From contig DCFU01000020.1 in the NCBI GenBank assembly GCA_002319795.1, forward strand, positions 1 to 64,000: a stretch of DNA of 64,000 nt, read 5' to 3'. This DNA comes from Megamonas sp. UBA1796 (GTDB lineage Bacteria > Bacillota > Negativicutes > Selenomonadales > Selenomonadaceae). The notes under the pieces were generated by a model. It was not told the DNA's origin, ran no database searches, and saw only the letters and a list, made by a program, of their open reading frames with translations. This document shows positions 34,435 to 44,242 of this stretch, piece after piece. The position numbers and the translations under genes were made by a program. How positions within the stretch are numbered: the first letter of the stretch is position 1; every line of letters begins with the position of its first letter.

Positions 34435-35472
34435 TTATTGCACCAAATATTTATTGCGAAGCTGACCACATGCAGCCTGAATGTCCCTGCCCATTTCCCT
34501 GCGTACAGTCACGGTTACATGGTGCCGTGTAAGACAGGCTTCAAAAGCGTCTATACGCTCCTGGGAAGGTCTCTGAAAATCACGTTCAATAACCGGATTG
34601 ATAGGAATAAGATTGACACTGGCCAACTGGCCTCTTAAAAGGCCCGCCAGCGCAGCAGCGAAGTCATCCGTATCGTTTAGATCCTTTATAAGTATATATT
34701 CATAAGTAACACGTCGTTTTGTCTTATCACCGTAATTCTTTGCCGCCGCCACAACATCCTTTAAAGGGAACTTGTTATTAATCGGCATAAGGCGTGTACG
34801 CAAATCCTGGTTTGCTGCATGCAGTGATATTGAAAGCGTGATTTGGATATTTTCCTCTGCAAGTGCATAGATTTCCGGTACAATACCCGAAGTTGATAAT
34901 GTAACATTGCGATATCCCATATACAGGCAATAAGGTTCATGAAGCAATCGAATAAAACCGACTACATTCTCATAATTCATCAGCGGTTCTCCGGAGCCCA
35001 TAATAACGACCGTATCAACCTTTTTCCCCTCTGTTTTAAGAAGTTCATTTATGAAAATGACCTGCGAAAGAATTTCTCCCCTCGTAAGGTTTCTGTCCAG
35101 CCCATGCAGAGTAGAAGCGCAAAACGCACAGCCTATATTACAGCCTGCCTGCGTTGAAACACAGATGCTATTACCATAGGAATGCCGCATAAGTACAGTT
35201 TCCACTGCAATGCCATCGGCAAAAGAAAGCAGAAACTTTGTCGTACTGCCATCCTGGGAATCCAATCGTGCCTTAAGTTCTGCACGGAAAAACATAAAAT
35301 TTTCCATCAGCTTCTGTCGAAGCGTTTTCGGCAGATTTGTCATTTCTTCGAAAGAAACTGCATTACGCTGATACATCCATTCTGCAATTTGTTTTGCCCT
35401 ATAAGGGGCAATATTCCACTCTTTAAGCACCTGAGATATTTCAGGCACGGTCATACCAAATATATTTTTCAA
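34435..35472 (-). CDS. rlmN: dual-specificity 23S rRNA/tRNA methyltransferase RlmN
   Basis: Radical SAM enzyme that methylates C2 of A2503 in 23S rRNA and A37 in some tRNAs. 345 aa. The iron-sulfur cluster motif CNIGCAFC (near 110-117) is clear, with GSGEPLMNYENV near 155, and the C-terminal Cys in RDIQAACGQL near 335 is the methyl-carrying residue. Starts at a TTG with AAAGGAA upstream, four bases after rsmB. Confidence 0.96.
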   Translation of the reverse strand: MKNIFGMTVPEISQVLKEWNIAPYRAKQIAEWMYQRNAVSFEEMTNLPKTLRQKLMENFMFFRAELKARLDSQDGSTTKFLLSFADGIAVETVLMRHSYGNSICVSTQAGCNIGCAFCASTLHGLDRNLTRGEILSQVIFINELLKTEGKKVDTVVIMGSGEPLMNYENVVGFIRLLHEPYCLYMGYRNVTLSTSGIVPEIYALAEENIQITLSISLHAANQDLRTRLMPINNKFPLKDVVAAAKNYGDKTKRRVTYEYILIKDLNDTDDFAAALAGLLRGQLASVNLIPINPVIERDFQRPSQERIDAFEACLTRHHVTVTVRREMGRDIQAACGQLRNKYLVQ

Positions 35473-35475
35473 TTT

Positions 35476-36810
35476 TTATTCCTTTCTACGCATACGTGCA
35501 ATAAAAAAACCATCCGTACCATCACGCTGCGGATAGAGCTGTACCATATTGCCCTGTCTTTTTTTCAACGGCAGAAATTCGCCCGTATCTTCTAAGATAA
35601 AATCCTCTCTGACTCCTAAAAACATACGAACAACTGCTTCGTTCTCTTCCTTCGTCATTGTACAGGTACTATAGACCAATATCCCGGCTGGTTTTACTGC
35701 GATAGCTGCATTTTCTAAAATACGCAATTGCAATCCAGGTAATTCGCTGATTAGTTTCTCATCTTTTTTCCAGCGTGCGTCCGGTTTGCGCCGCAACACC
35801 CCTAATCCTGAACAAGGTGCATCCACCAGCACACGATCTGCCATATCTTTATAAAATTCTCCTGTTTTACAAGCATCTAATAATCTTGTTTCAATGATAC
35901 CAATACCTAAACGCTTTGCATTTTCTTCAATGCGCTGTAGTTTATGTTCATAGATATCCAGTGCTAAAATATGGCCTTTATTTTTCATAAGAGCCGCAAT
36001 ATGGGTAGCCTTGCCGCCTGGTGCACTGCATGTGTCAATCACAAACTCACCTGGCTGCGGAGCAAGTACATGTGCCACCTGCATAGAGCTCTCATCCTGC
36101 ACCTGAAAGAGCCCCTCTTGCAGGGATGCTATATCATCCAAAGCCCCATGTTCGGTACACAGAATACCTTCTGCAGCCCATTCTGATGGCCTTACAACAG
36201 CTCCTTCCTGTTGCAATAGTTCCATAAGAGACTGTCGGTCTGTCTTCAAGGTATTTGTGCGCAACGAAAGTACTGGCTGCTCATTATCAAATCTACAAAG
36301 ACACACGGTTTCCTCGTAGCCAAATTCTCTGACCCAGCGTTTCACCAGCCATTGTGGATGCTGCGCAGTCAGGGCAAGATTTTCCGTTGCCTTTCCCTTT
36401 CCTTCTGGAAAAGTGGCTTTTTCCGGTTCTCGCACGGCTGTCCGCAAAACCGCATTCACAAATTTCACCGTACCGGCATGTCCATATCTTTTTGCCAGTT
36501 CAACCGCTTCATTGCAAGCTGCAGAAGCCGGAACCTTATCCATAAAAAAAATCTGGTAGATGCCAAGGCGCAGAATATTGCAAATAACCGGCGGTATCTT
36601 TGCAAGCGGTCGGTTTACGAAACGACGCAGCATCCAATCAAGTGTTTCCCCAGCTTTTACAGCCCCATAAACAAGCTCTGTAACAAACCGGCGGTCCAAT
36701 CCAGACAATTCGGCACGTCGCAGACACCGAGCCAATGCCACATTAGCATACGCACTCTTTTCATGGACCTCGTTTAAAATTTCCAAAGCGGTCTCACGTG
36801 CTTTATCCAT
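35476..36810 (-). CDS. rsmB: 16S rRNA m5C967 methyltransferase RsmB
   Basis: SAM-dependent cytosine-5 methyltransferase. 444 aa: an N-terminal NusB-like RNA-binding domain (1-140) and a C-terminal methyltransferase with DTCSAPGGKATHIAALM near 243, VDAPCSGLGVLRRKPD near 316, and catalytic VYSTCTMTKEENE near 378. TGA of the DUF116 gene and this ATG are adjacent, and GGAGGAGAAC lies ahead. Confidence 0.96.
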   Translation of the reverse strand: MDKARETALEILNEVHEKSAYANVALARCLRRAELSGLDRRFVTELVYGAVKAGETLDWMLRRFVNRPLAKIPPVICNILRLGIYQIFFMDKVPASAACNEAVELAKRYGHAGTVKFVNAVLRTAVREPEKATFPEGKGKATENLALTAQHPQWLVKRWVREFGYEETVCLCRFDNEQPVLSLRTNTLKTDRQSLMELLQQEGAVVRPSEWAAEGILCTEHGALDDIASLQEGLFQVQDESSMQVAHVLAPQPGEFVIDTCSAPGGKATHIAALMKNKGHILALDIYEHKLQRIEENAKRLGIGIIETRLLDACKTGEFYKDMADRVLVDAPCSGLGVLRRKPDARWKKDEKLISELPGLQLRILENAAIAVKPAGILVYSTCTMTKEENEAVVRMFLGVREDFILEDTGEFLPLKKRQGNMVQLYPQRDGTDGFFIARMRRKE

Positions 36811-37593
36811 TCAGTTCTCCTCCTTGGCATCCGTTAAGATAGCCAATATTTCTCTTCTGACCTGCCCGATATCCACATGTGTATTATAGCAAGGGCCATT
36901 GGGTCGGATGTTCAATACTCCCACCGCTGGCAATGGATAGACATCCTGTATCCCGCTCGTAAGATCTCGCTCACAAGCAATAGCCAGAACTACTTTGGGA
37001 CGTATTTTCTTAACCGTCTGACGTGCCAGTGTTCCTCCAGTCACAACAAAGAAATGAAATCCCAGTTCCTCGGCCAAAGACACAAGTGCACCTATATCAC
37101 AGCCACCGCAGCGCCGACAATTGCCCATAGGATCTCTGGTAATCTTATAAGGACAAGCAGCACGCTGCAAGCAATGTGGCGTAACCACCAGCAAACGGTC
37201 TGCTGGCACTTTTATATGTCGCTGATGAAAAATCTGGTTGCTTACCGCAATAAAAGAACGCTCGATTTTACGCCGATCAACACCTAAAATTTTCCCCAAC
37301 ATAATTGCAACCGGGAAAAGCAGATTGATAAGTGCATAGGTTTGTTTTTGAAAAGCATGCAACAGCGGCAAACCAAGGATTGCTCCCACCATGCCCACAA
37401 CTCCCAAACCCGTCAGCAGTACAATGGCCGCCACACATACGCCAAGCAGCAACGGCAAATATCCATTTATTTCCATGAGTCCTAAATACGTGATACGCCA
37501 AACTGTATAGGCAAACAATACCATACAGCAAAAGCTCAATGACAAAAGTGCTACAAACAATCTTTTACGTGGACGGTCTATATTCTGCTCCAT
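36811..37593 (-). CDS. DUF116-family membrane protein
   Basis: 260 aa. Two or three hydrophobic segments occupy residues 14-100, followed by a Cys-rich soluble domain: CLQRAACPYKI, NCRRCGGCDIGAL (about 160-180), FVVTGGTLARQ, AIACERDL and GPCYNTHVD. This is the DUF116 layout, whose function is unknown; the cysteines suggest a metal or iron-sulfur site. In Firmicutes it commonly sits between fmt and rsmB, as here. The ATG at 37593 (RBS AGAGGAATT) is used rather than the TTG just before it. Confidence 0.88.
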   Translation of the reverse strand: MEQNIDRPRKRLFVALLSLSFCCMVLFAYTVWRITYLGLMEINGYLPLLLGVCVAAIVLLTGLGVVGMVGAILGLPLLHAFQKQTYALINLLFPVAIMLGKILGVDRRKIERSFIAVSNQIFHQRHIKVPADRLLVVTPHCLQRAACPYKITRDPMGNCRRCGGCDIGALVSLAEELGFHFFVVTGGTLARQTVKKIRPKVVLAIACERDLTSGIQDVYPLPAVGVLNIRPNGPCYNTHVDIGQVRREILAILTDAKEEN

Positions 37594-37604
37594 CAATAAT
37601 TCCT

Positions 37605-38540
37605 CTATTCAAACTTTGCATGTACAGGCAGGCCATGACCGCAAATATAATCGCATGCGGACATTTTCTTTTTGTTTGGAGCCTGCAGTTCAAGAATTTC
37701 AAGAATTCCCTGGCCGGTTCCTACCAAAAAACCATGCTTGGTGAGCGCAAGGATTTCTCCTGGTACTGAAGAAGCTTCTGAATCAGTTATACGTGTCCGC
37801 CATATCTTAAACACCTGACCTTGCAGGTTGGAATATGCACCCGGCCATGAATTGAGACCGCGCACAAGATTATGTATGTCTTTGGCTGCCTTTGTCCAGA
37901 TAATATTTCCGGTTGTCTTTGTCAGTAATGGTGCATAATTTGAAAATGCTTCTTCCTGTTTTACGCGTACAAGTGTACCATCTTGCAAATGCTTAATTGT
38001 TTCCACCAAAAGCCCTGCTCCGGCCTGCATAAGCGCATTGTGGAGTTCCTCCGTAGTCGTTTCCTGCCCAATATCTACTTCAGCCCTGAGCAACATATCA
38101 CCAGTATCAATTCCTGCGTCCATAAACATCGTCGTAACACCTGTTTTCGTCTCTCCATTAATAATTGACCAATGGATTGGTGCCGCTCCACGATAATGCG
38201 GCAGGAGCGATGCATGCACATTGATGCAACCATACCGGGGGATATCCAGTATACGCTGTGACAGTATTTGTCCGAAAGCAACTACTATGATAAGGTCCGG
38301 TGCTAAATCCGCTAAAATCCTCTCAAACTCCACCGTCTTAGCCTTAACTGGCTGGAAAACCTGCAAGTGATTTTTCACAGCAAATGATTTGACCGGAGAA
38401 GGTATCGTCTTTTGCCCCCGCCCACGCGGCCTGTCCGGCTGTGTAACAACAGCCACAACCTCGGTGAGTCCATTGAGTTTTTCCAAACAGGGAACAGAAA
38501 ATTCTGGTGTCCCCATAAAAATAGTCCTCAGCTTACTCAT
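37605..38540 (-). CDS. fmt: methionyl-tRNA formyltransferase
   Basis: Formylates initiator Met-tRNA with 10-formyl-tetrahydrofolate. 311 aa. N-terminal Rossmann domain with FMGTPEFSVPCLE, catalytic HASLLPHYRGAAPIHWSI near 108-125 and DAGIDTGDML near 142; C-terminal tRNA-binding OB domain. ATGA overlap with def. Confidence 0.97.
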   Translation of the reverse strand: MSKLRTIFMGTPEFSVPCLEKLNGLTEVVAVVTQPDRPRGRGQKTIPSPVKSFAVKNHLQVFQPVKAKTVEFERILADLAPDLIIVVAFGQILSQRILDIPRYGCINVHASLLPHYRGAAPIHWSIINGETKTGVTTMFMDAGIDTGDMLLRAEVDIGQETTTEELHNALMQAGAGLLVETIKHLQDGTLVRVKQEEAFSNYAPLLTKTTGNIIWTKAAKDIHNLVRGLNSWPGAYSNLQGQVFKIWRTRITDSEASSVPGEILALTKHGFLVGTGQGILEILELQAPNKKKMSACDYICGHGLPVHAKFE

Positions 38541-39004
38541 TTCGCATCCCCCTGACGCAGGCTACGCGCTATATCAATAAAAAGCACACCATCAAGATGG
38601 TCAAGCTCATGTTGGATACATCTGGCCAAAAGGCCTTCTCCTGTAAGACGCTGCTTCTTTCCACGACGATTCATGAATTCTACCGTCACCTTCTCAGCAC
38701 GCTCAACCTCGCCAAAAATATTTGGTATACTCAGGCATCCCTCTGAGTCTATTGCCGTCCCTTCACGATAAAGGATTGTAGGGTTGATTAACTCAATAAG
38801 TCCTGCCTCATCACCAACATCAATGACAACTGCACGGAGAGGAACATCAATCTGTGGTGCTGCCAAACCCACGCCATTTGCTTCATACATCGTATTCGCC
38901 ATATCGTCCAGCATCTTCCGTATTTTTGCATCCACTCTATGAATTGGTGCACATATTTGTTTCAATATCGGTGCACCTGCTTTTTGGATTTCCAACAAAG
39001 CCAT
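38537..39004 (-). CDS. def: peptide deformylase
   Basis: Metal enzyme that removes the N-formyl group from new proteins. 155 aa with all three motifs: GVGLAAPQID near 45, EGCLSIPN near 88 and QHELDHLDG near 130, providing the Cys and two His metal ligands. First gene of the long minus-strand series; GAGGAGGCAA precedes the ATG. Confidence 0.97.
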   Translation of the reverse strand: MALLEIQKAGAPILKQICAPIHRVDAKIRKMLDDMANTMYEANGVGLAAPQIDVPLRAVVIDVGDEAGLIELINPTILYREGTAIDSEGCLSIPNIFGEVERAEKVTVEFMNRRGKKQRLTGEGLLARCIQHELDHLDGVLFIDIARSLRQGDAK

Positions 39005-39110
39005 TTGCTATTGCCTCCTCAAAAAAATCTACATCTATAGAATTTTATCATACAAACACGTAAAAATCCAATTTTACGTAGTATCCTTTTATTATGTTTT
39101 CAAGCATAAC

Positions 39111-39148
39111 AAAAGGAGCAGACAATATACCTCATGTCTGCCCCTTTT
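39111..39148 (-). terminator. terminator after the flagellin-like gene
   Basis: On the minus strand the stem AAAAGG-GCAGACA paired with TGTCTGC-CCTTTT (one mismatch), with a T-run at the end. It stands 12 bases past the flagellin-like stop and is symmetrical enough to work in both directions. Confidence 0.85.
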
Positions 39149-39159
39149 AATGTGCCGCC

Positions 39160-39960
39160 TTATTGTAGCAACGACAATACCGCAGCATTATTATGCATAT
39201 TCAATTTCGTAGCATAAAGTGAGAATGCGTCCTGCGTTTGTGCACTCTTAAGCTTTGATACTTCAGAAGCTATGTCCGTATCACCAGTTGTCGAAGCAGC
39301 CGCTGTAAGATTCTCTGCCTGCGTAATATAATTTTCCGAAGAATAAGCAAGGCCCTGTTGTGCTGTGCCAATGCTTGTGGCTTGGCCCAATGCTATATCC
39401 AGTGCAGAGCTCACAGTATCAATGGCTTTCGAAATCCCTTCCGAAGAAGAAAGATCCAATGTAGATTTTCCATTCTGATCTACAAGTCCAAGCCCCTGTG
39501 CTGTCATATTCCCAAGATTGATCTTGGTATAACCATTATCTCCAGCTACTGTTAGACTCTTAGATCCATTCAGCAGATTTTGTCCATTGAACTGTACAGC
39601 AGCATTATCGCTAATCTGCGATACAGTCTGATTTACTTCGCCACTGATTGCCTGGACATCCGAGCCCTGATTCGTTCCATTTGCGGCTGACAGCAATTTT
39701 TCTTTCAAAGAGCTCAAGGCATCTACCGTAGAACTCACACCACCAGATGCAGTGGATAACATCGCATTAGAATTTTGTGCATTACTATTCGATTGAGATA
39801 TTGTGTCCACATTAGAATACATCCTCGTAAGAACCGCATATGCAGATGGTCCATATGACGCAGAAGGATACTGCGTTCCCGAGGCAATTTTTTGGATACT
39901 CTGGTTTACAGCACTTTGTGTACGGTTAAGACTGCTTAAACTATTAACGTAAAGGCTCAT
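39160..39960 (-). CDS. short flagellin-like protein
   Basis: 266 aa, without signal peptide or membrane helix. The N-terminal part (1-130) follows the flagellin D0/D1 pattern (SLSSLNRTQSAVNQSIQKIA, ISGEVNQTVSQI, FNGQNLLNG) and the C-terminus ends in a flagellin-like amphipathic helix closing with NNAAVLSLLQ. The usual Arg of the SSGLRI motif is absent (ASGTQYPS here) and the central region is short. No other flagellar gene is in the window. It is monocistronic, with its own promoter and terminator. It could be a minor flagellin or a flagellin-derived surface fibre. Start at ATG 39960 with GGGGGCG upstream. Confidence 0.8.
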   Translation of the reverse strand: MSLYVNSLSSLNRTQSAVNQSIQKIASGTQYPSASYGPSAYAVLTRMYSNVDTISQSNSNAQNSNAMLSTASGGVSSTVDALSSLKEKLLSAANGTNQGSDVQAISGEVNQTVSQISDNAAVQFNGQNLLNGSKSLTVAGDNGYTKINLGNMTAQGLGLVDQNGKSTLDLSSSEGISKAIDTVSSALDIALGQATSIGTAQQGLAYSSENYITQAENLTAAASTTGDTDIASEVSKLKSAQTQDAFSLYATKLNMHNNAAVLSLLQ

Positions 39961-40003
39961 GTAAATCGCCCCCATCCAAATATAAAGATACTCTTATGCT
40001 TAT

Positions 40004-40033
40004 ATTATACAACAACACAAGCATATACAGCAA
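40004..40033 (-). promoter_or_regulatory. candidate promoter of the flagellin-like gene
   Basis: Minus-strand TTGCTG (40028-40033), an 18-base spacer and TATAAT (40004-40009). This is sigma-A type; I do not see the GCCGATAA box of flagellar sigma-28 promoters. Confidence 0.55.
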
Positions 40034-40052
40034 GATTTTTTATTCACGCAGG

Positions 40053-41108
40053 TCATTGTTTTATCTCCGATTTTTCATGGTGCGCTACAATATATTTCAC
40101 TATATAAGGAAACAGTAACATAATAAATAATAGTCGTACCAATTGATAAGCAGTCATAGTAGAAATATCTGCACCAACTACTAAAGCTGTTATTCCCATC
40201 TCTGCCAGCCCGCCCGGAGCCGTACTTAAAAATGCAGTTGCAAAAGAAGCTTTGGTAAACTCAGCTACAAAAAATCCCATACCTAAAGATATTCCGAGTA
40301 CAAATAAAACACCACCAAAAAGACATAATCCCATACCATGATATTGCCTGAGTTTTCGCAGGTTAATACTTGAACCTATATATGCACCTACACAAACCTG
40401 CGCCATATTGATATAAATTATAGGAACCAATGGTGCCATTGTGCCGCCGGATAATAAAACATAAGCTCCGGTACTTAAAATAGGCCCAAGCAGTGTAGCT
40501 GTTGGTAAATGGAGCCATTTGCCAGCTATCGCACCCACAACAGCTACCACAGCAAAAGTCAATATTGTAGAAATATCCGCTGAGGCCGCCGCTGCCGTAA
40601 CCCCATTTCCGTCATCTGGTACAGGCAGACAGTACATAGCTAAAAACGGTACGACAAATACGACAGAAAGCATGCGCATGGTCTGCATAATCGTAACAGC
40701 CGTCGCATCCGTACCGTCCATTTCATCCGCCAATATTACCATTTGTGAAAGGCCTCCGGGAACACATCCCAAAAGGCAGCTTGTAAGCCCTATCCCTGTT
40801 TTTTTGTACATAATCCACCCGGTTAAGACACCAGCCATGACTGTGATCATCGTTGCCAGCAGCATCATAGGAAATTGCGCCAAAATAGCCTGTCCTGTCT
40901 CTAAAGTAAACGGCCGTCCCATTTCATATCCAAGCAAGATCAATGCTGTATTGCGTATTTTAACCGACCAATAAATGCGGCGACGCAAAAAATATGAAAA
41001 AAGTGAAACAGCTGCAATTGGCCCCAGCGTCCAGGGCAGCGGCACATGTAATAAACAGAATAATGCACCTCCCATAATTGCCAGAACCAAGGTTTTTAAT
41101 AATTTCAT
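40053..41108 (-). CDS. AbrB-family membrane protein
   Basis: 351-aa integral membrane protein with about ten hydrophobic segments and an internal duplication: LLGCVPGGLSQMVILADEM near 115 and FLSTAPGGLAEMGITALVVG near 295 are the two copies of the family motif. This is the AbrB (ammonia monooxygenase regulator-named) membrane family, whose bacterial function is poorly defined; transport is suspected. Only 26 bases separate it from the RND gene, so it is probably co-transcribed with the pump. Confidence 0.88.
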   Translation of the reverse strand: MKLLKTLVLAIMGGALFCLLHVPLPWTLGPIAAVSLFSYFLRRRIYWSVKIRNTALILLGYEMGRPFTLETGQAILAQFPMMLLATMITVMAGVLTGWIMYKKTGIGLTSCLLGCVPGGLSQMVILADEMDGTDATAVTIMQTMRMLSVVFVVPFLAMYCLPVPDDGNGVTAAAASADISTILTFAVVAVVGAIAGKWLHLPTATLLGPILSTGAYVLLSGGTMAPLVPIIYINMAQVCVGAYIGSSINLRKLRQYHGMGLCLFGGVLFVLGISLGMGFFVAEFTKASFATAFLSTAPGGLAEMGITALVVGADISTMTAYQLVRLLFIMLLFPYIVKYIVAHHEKSEIKQ

Positions 41109-41134
41109 TACCAGACACCCAATCTAAATTGAAG

Positions 41135-44100
41135 TTACTCCCGGACGCATATCTTTTTCAACTTCAACCACCAAAGCATTGGCGGATATTTTTCAAAGAA
41201 GAGAAAAATAATTGGTATGATAATAAGCGTAAACACCGTGGAGGTTAAAAGGCCGCCAATAATGACCCATGCCATGCTTACACGGGTCTCAGACCCTTCT
41301 GTCATAGCAAGTGCCGTAGGCAGCATACCGACCATCATAGTAATCGTCGTCATGAAAATCGGTTTCAAACGAACCTTCCCTGCCTCTATAATCGCATCAA
41401 AGGCCGTCATGCCGCGATCCATAAGAGTTAAAGTATAATCCAAGAGCAGCGTACCATTCTTGGCAACGATACCATCCATAACTAATATACCAATAAGCGA
41501 ATAAAGGTTCAAGGTATTATGTGTAATAAAAAGTAATAATATCGAACCTATAAGTCCCAACGGCAATGAAAACATGCGTATAAACGGCGTAACTGTAGAT
41601 TCATAAAGCACCGCTAAAAGCATATAAATAAGCACCAGTGCCAATAAAAGTGCTGACAAAAGCTCCCCGAACGTTTCCGACATCCGTGTTGCCTGCCCAC
41701 TGAAACGATAGGTTATTCCCTCTCCCAGGTTGGTATGTTCCAGTACCTTTTCCGTGTCCCGGATGACATCATTGAGTGGCCGATTGCTCAGATTTGCTCC
41801 TATGACAATCGCACGCTGCTTATCTACCCGTCGGATGCTGACCGGCCCAGTGCCATTAGCAATAGACGCCACATCTCCAAGATAGAGGAGCTTGCCACCA
41901 GCATTGACCGGTACCGTCGCTACATCGGATGCCTTAAAGCCATCAGCATTCTTAAAACGCACCTTAATATCCGTATCCTGCCCATCATTTTTTTCATCGT
42001 TGGCAATAACACCAGCCGACAATCCGGATATGGCAGAAGAAAATGCCGTATCGACATCCGCCAAAGAAGTTCCATAGCTTTTCAGCCGATCACGATCTAC
42101 TGTCAACTGCAGCTCAGGCAAACCTTCCGTATAAGAGCTATTAATATCGGTAGCTCCTGCAACTTCTGTAGAAAGGAGTTGTTGAACCTTATCAGATGCT
42201 GCTATCAGTGACTTGAAATCATTACCACGCAGTTCAAGCCGGAGAGCCCCGCCTCCTCCGCTTGGGCCACCACCGCCAGAAACACCGGCAACAGAAGACT
42301 GCGTCTCAGATACGCGTATATCGACATCTTTCATAGCAGCTGCAAACGCACGGATTTCATTTGCTACAGCCCAAACGGAACGTTCTCTGTCCTTACGATC
42401 ATACAACTGCACCTTGATGCGGCCTTCATAAGCGGTTGTTCCCCCTGCATAAGTAAGATAATATTTAACCTCCGGTATCTGACTTAATTTATTTTCCAAA
42501 GAAATCATTACTTCATTTGTCTTCTCCGCAGATTTTCCCACAGGAAGATCCGCCATAATGGTAAAGCTCCCCTCATCTGTCTGCGGCATATATTCAGACC
42601 CGACAAGTCCTAACGGAATAAAAGCAAGCATCCCTAAAAACAACATCATCACTAAGAGCAATATCTTTTTACGATGCTTTAGGCTCCAGCGAAGAACACG
42701 TTCATAATAATGTACAGCTGCATTCTCTATACGATCCATAAACAACCACAAGGGACGTTTGGAAGGACAAAATCCCCCTTTGAAAAAACGTGATGCCAGC
42801 ATTGGGGTAAGCGTAAAAGATACAAACAAGGAAAAAAGCCCAGCAAAAACAATTGTAAGACCAAATTGGCGAAAAAACTGTCCGGTCATCCCATTCATAA
42901 AAGCTATCGGCATAAATACAGCCGCATCACATAAAGTAATAGCTACCGCCGCCATGCCGATCTCCATACGTCCTGTTTCGGCCGCCGTCATAGAATCCTC
43001 ACCCATTCGCAGATGGCGCGTAATATTTTCCAATACGACAATAGAATCATCAACTAAAATTCCCACACAAAGCGTCATACCCATAAGCGACATCATGTTA
43101 AAAGTAAATCCTGCCGTATACATGATAAAAAATGTCGAGATAAGCGAAGTAGGTATAGCTATCATAACGGCCGCTGTGGAACGCCAGCCCCGCAAAAACA
43201 AAAAAAGCACCAGTCCCGTAGTCATAAGTCCTTCTATCAATGTGCCCAGCGTATTATGCAAGGAAGAACTGACATAATCTGCATCGTTGCTGACAATAAC
43301 GAATTGATAGTCCGGATAGTTTTTTCTTAGCTTTTCAACATTTTTAACTACATTCGCTGCTGTAGATACAATATTGGCATCGCTGTTCTTATAAACCTGC
43401 ATCATAACAGTATCCTGCCCATTTACCCGCCCATAGCGGTCGGCACGCGCATCCTGTTCCCGGATATTTGCTACAGCTGTAATCGGAATATTCTTTCCAT
43501 CTGTATTCGTAATTTCAATTTTTTCGATATCTGCTGCAGTCTTATATTGCGCTATGACACGTACATCTGCCTTTGTCGTTTCGGTATAAACAGACCCGGA
43601 TGGCAATAGCTGATTTTCTGCTTTGACAGCCGCTACAAGTTTCGACAGTGTGAGCTTATAAGCCGCCATCTTATCCTTGTCGACTTCAACAGCAACTTCC
43701 TTATCCCGTCCACCGTGAAGCTCAATTTCCGAAACACCAGAAGCTTGCTGGATTACATCCTCAAAAGTATTCTGCGTTTTAGAATAAACAACCGATAGCG
43801 GATGCTGGGATGTAATCGCTATCTCCACGATTGGCGTGGCATTCATATCTCTTTTGATTACCACCGGTTCTTCAGCTTCATCAGGCAGTTTTCCACGGAT
43901 AGCCTCAACTTTTTTTGTTGCATCGATTGCCGCCGAATCAGCATTTGCAAAAAATTCCAGTTCCAGACCTATACGTGCCTTTTCATAGCTTGCAGTTGCT
44001 GTCATCTGTTTCACATTAGATACAGATGACAGCGCATTTTCGATTGGTTTTACCACCTGCTGCTCCACCGAGTCCGCGTTGGCACCGGGATAATTCACTG

Positions 44101-44242
44101 AAATTGTCACATAAGGCGTGTTCAAAGCTGGTAAAAGTTCAACCCCGATACGATAATAGCTGTAAAAGCCCAGTACGACAAAAAATGCCACAATCATGGA
44201 TATACCTATCGGTTTTTTGATAGAAAACCGCGTAATATTCAT
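41135..44242 (-). CDS. RND-family efflux pump, inner membrane subunit
   Basis: 1035-aa HAE1/AcrB-type proton-driven exporter. Twelve membrane segments in the expected 1+5 / 1+5 pattern around two large periplasmic loops. ITRFSIKKPIGISM at the N-terminus, PGANADSVEQQVVKPIENAL near 53, and TLCVGILVDDSIVVLENI in helix 4, whose Asp pair carries protons, are typical. A Gly-rich stretch (SGGGGPSGGGG) occurs in the second porter region. The ATG overlaps the stop of the fusion protein gene. Such pumps need an outer membrane, which supports a diderm host. Substrate unknown. Confidence 0.96.
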   Translation of the reverse strand: MNITRFSIKKPIGISMIVAFFVVLGFYSYYRIGVELLPALNTPYVTISVNYPGANADSVEQQVVKPIENALSSVSNVKQMTATASYEKARIGLELEFFANADSAAIDATKKVEAIRGKLPDEAEEPVVIKRDMNATPIVEIAITSQHPLSVVYSKTQNTFEDVIQQASGVSEIELHGGRDKEVAVEVDKDKMAAYKLTLSKLVAAVKAENQLLPSGSVYTETTKADVRVIAQYKTAADIEKIEITNTDGKNIPITAVANIREQDARADRYGRVNGQDTVMMQVYKNSDANIVSTAANVVKNVEKLRKNYPDYQFVIVSNDADYVSSSLHNTLGTLIEGLMTTGLVLFLFLRGWRSTAAVMIAIPTSLISTFFIMYTAGFTFNMMSLMGMTLCVGILVDDSIVVLENITRHLRMGEDSMTAAETGRMEIGMAAVAITLCDAAVFMPIAFMNGMTGQFFRQFGLTIVFAGLFSLFVSFTLTPMLASRFFKGGFCPSKRPLWLFMDRIENAAVHYYERVLRWSLKHRKKILLLVMMLFLGMLAFIPLGLVGSEYMPQTDEGSFTIMADLPVGKSAEKTNEVMISLENKLSQIPEVKYYLTYAGGTTAYEGRIKVQLYDRKDRERSVWAVANEIRAFAAAMKDVDIRVSETQSSVAGVSGGGGPSGGGGALRLELRGNDFKSLIAASDKVQQLLSTEVAGATDINSSYTEGLPELQLTVDRDRLKSYGTSLADVDTAFSSAISGLSAGVIANDEKNDGQDTDIKVRFKNADGFKASDVATVPVNAGGKLLYLGDVASIANGTGPVSIRRVDKQRAIVIGANLSNRPLNDVIRDTEKVLEHTNLGEGITYRFSGQATRMSETFGELLSALLLALVLIYMLLAVLYESTVTPFIRMFSLPLGLIGSILLLFITHNTLNLYSLIGILVMDGIVAKNGTLLLDYTLTLMDRGMTAFDAIIEAGKVRLKPIFMTTITMMVGMLPTALAMTEGSETRVSMAWVIIGGLLTSTVFTLIIIPIIFLFFEKYPPMLWWLKLKKICVRE

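Noticed and set aside
42257..42292. Gly-rich repeat in the RND pump as a programmed or phase-variable repeat
   Set aside because: The codons vary and the stretch is short; similar Gly-rich linkers are ordinary in pump loops.
42759..43277. Plus-strand frame of 172 codons inside the RND pump gene
   Set aside because: Mirror of a conserved membrane protein gene; composition reflects the opposite strand and there is no promoter or ribosome site.
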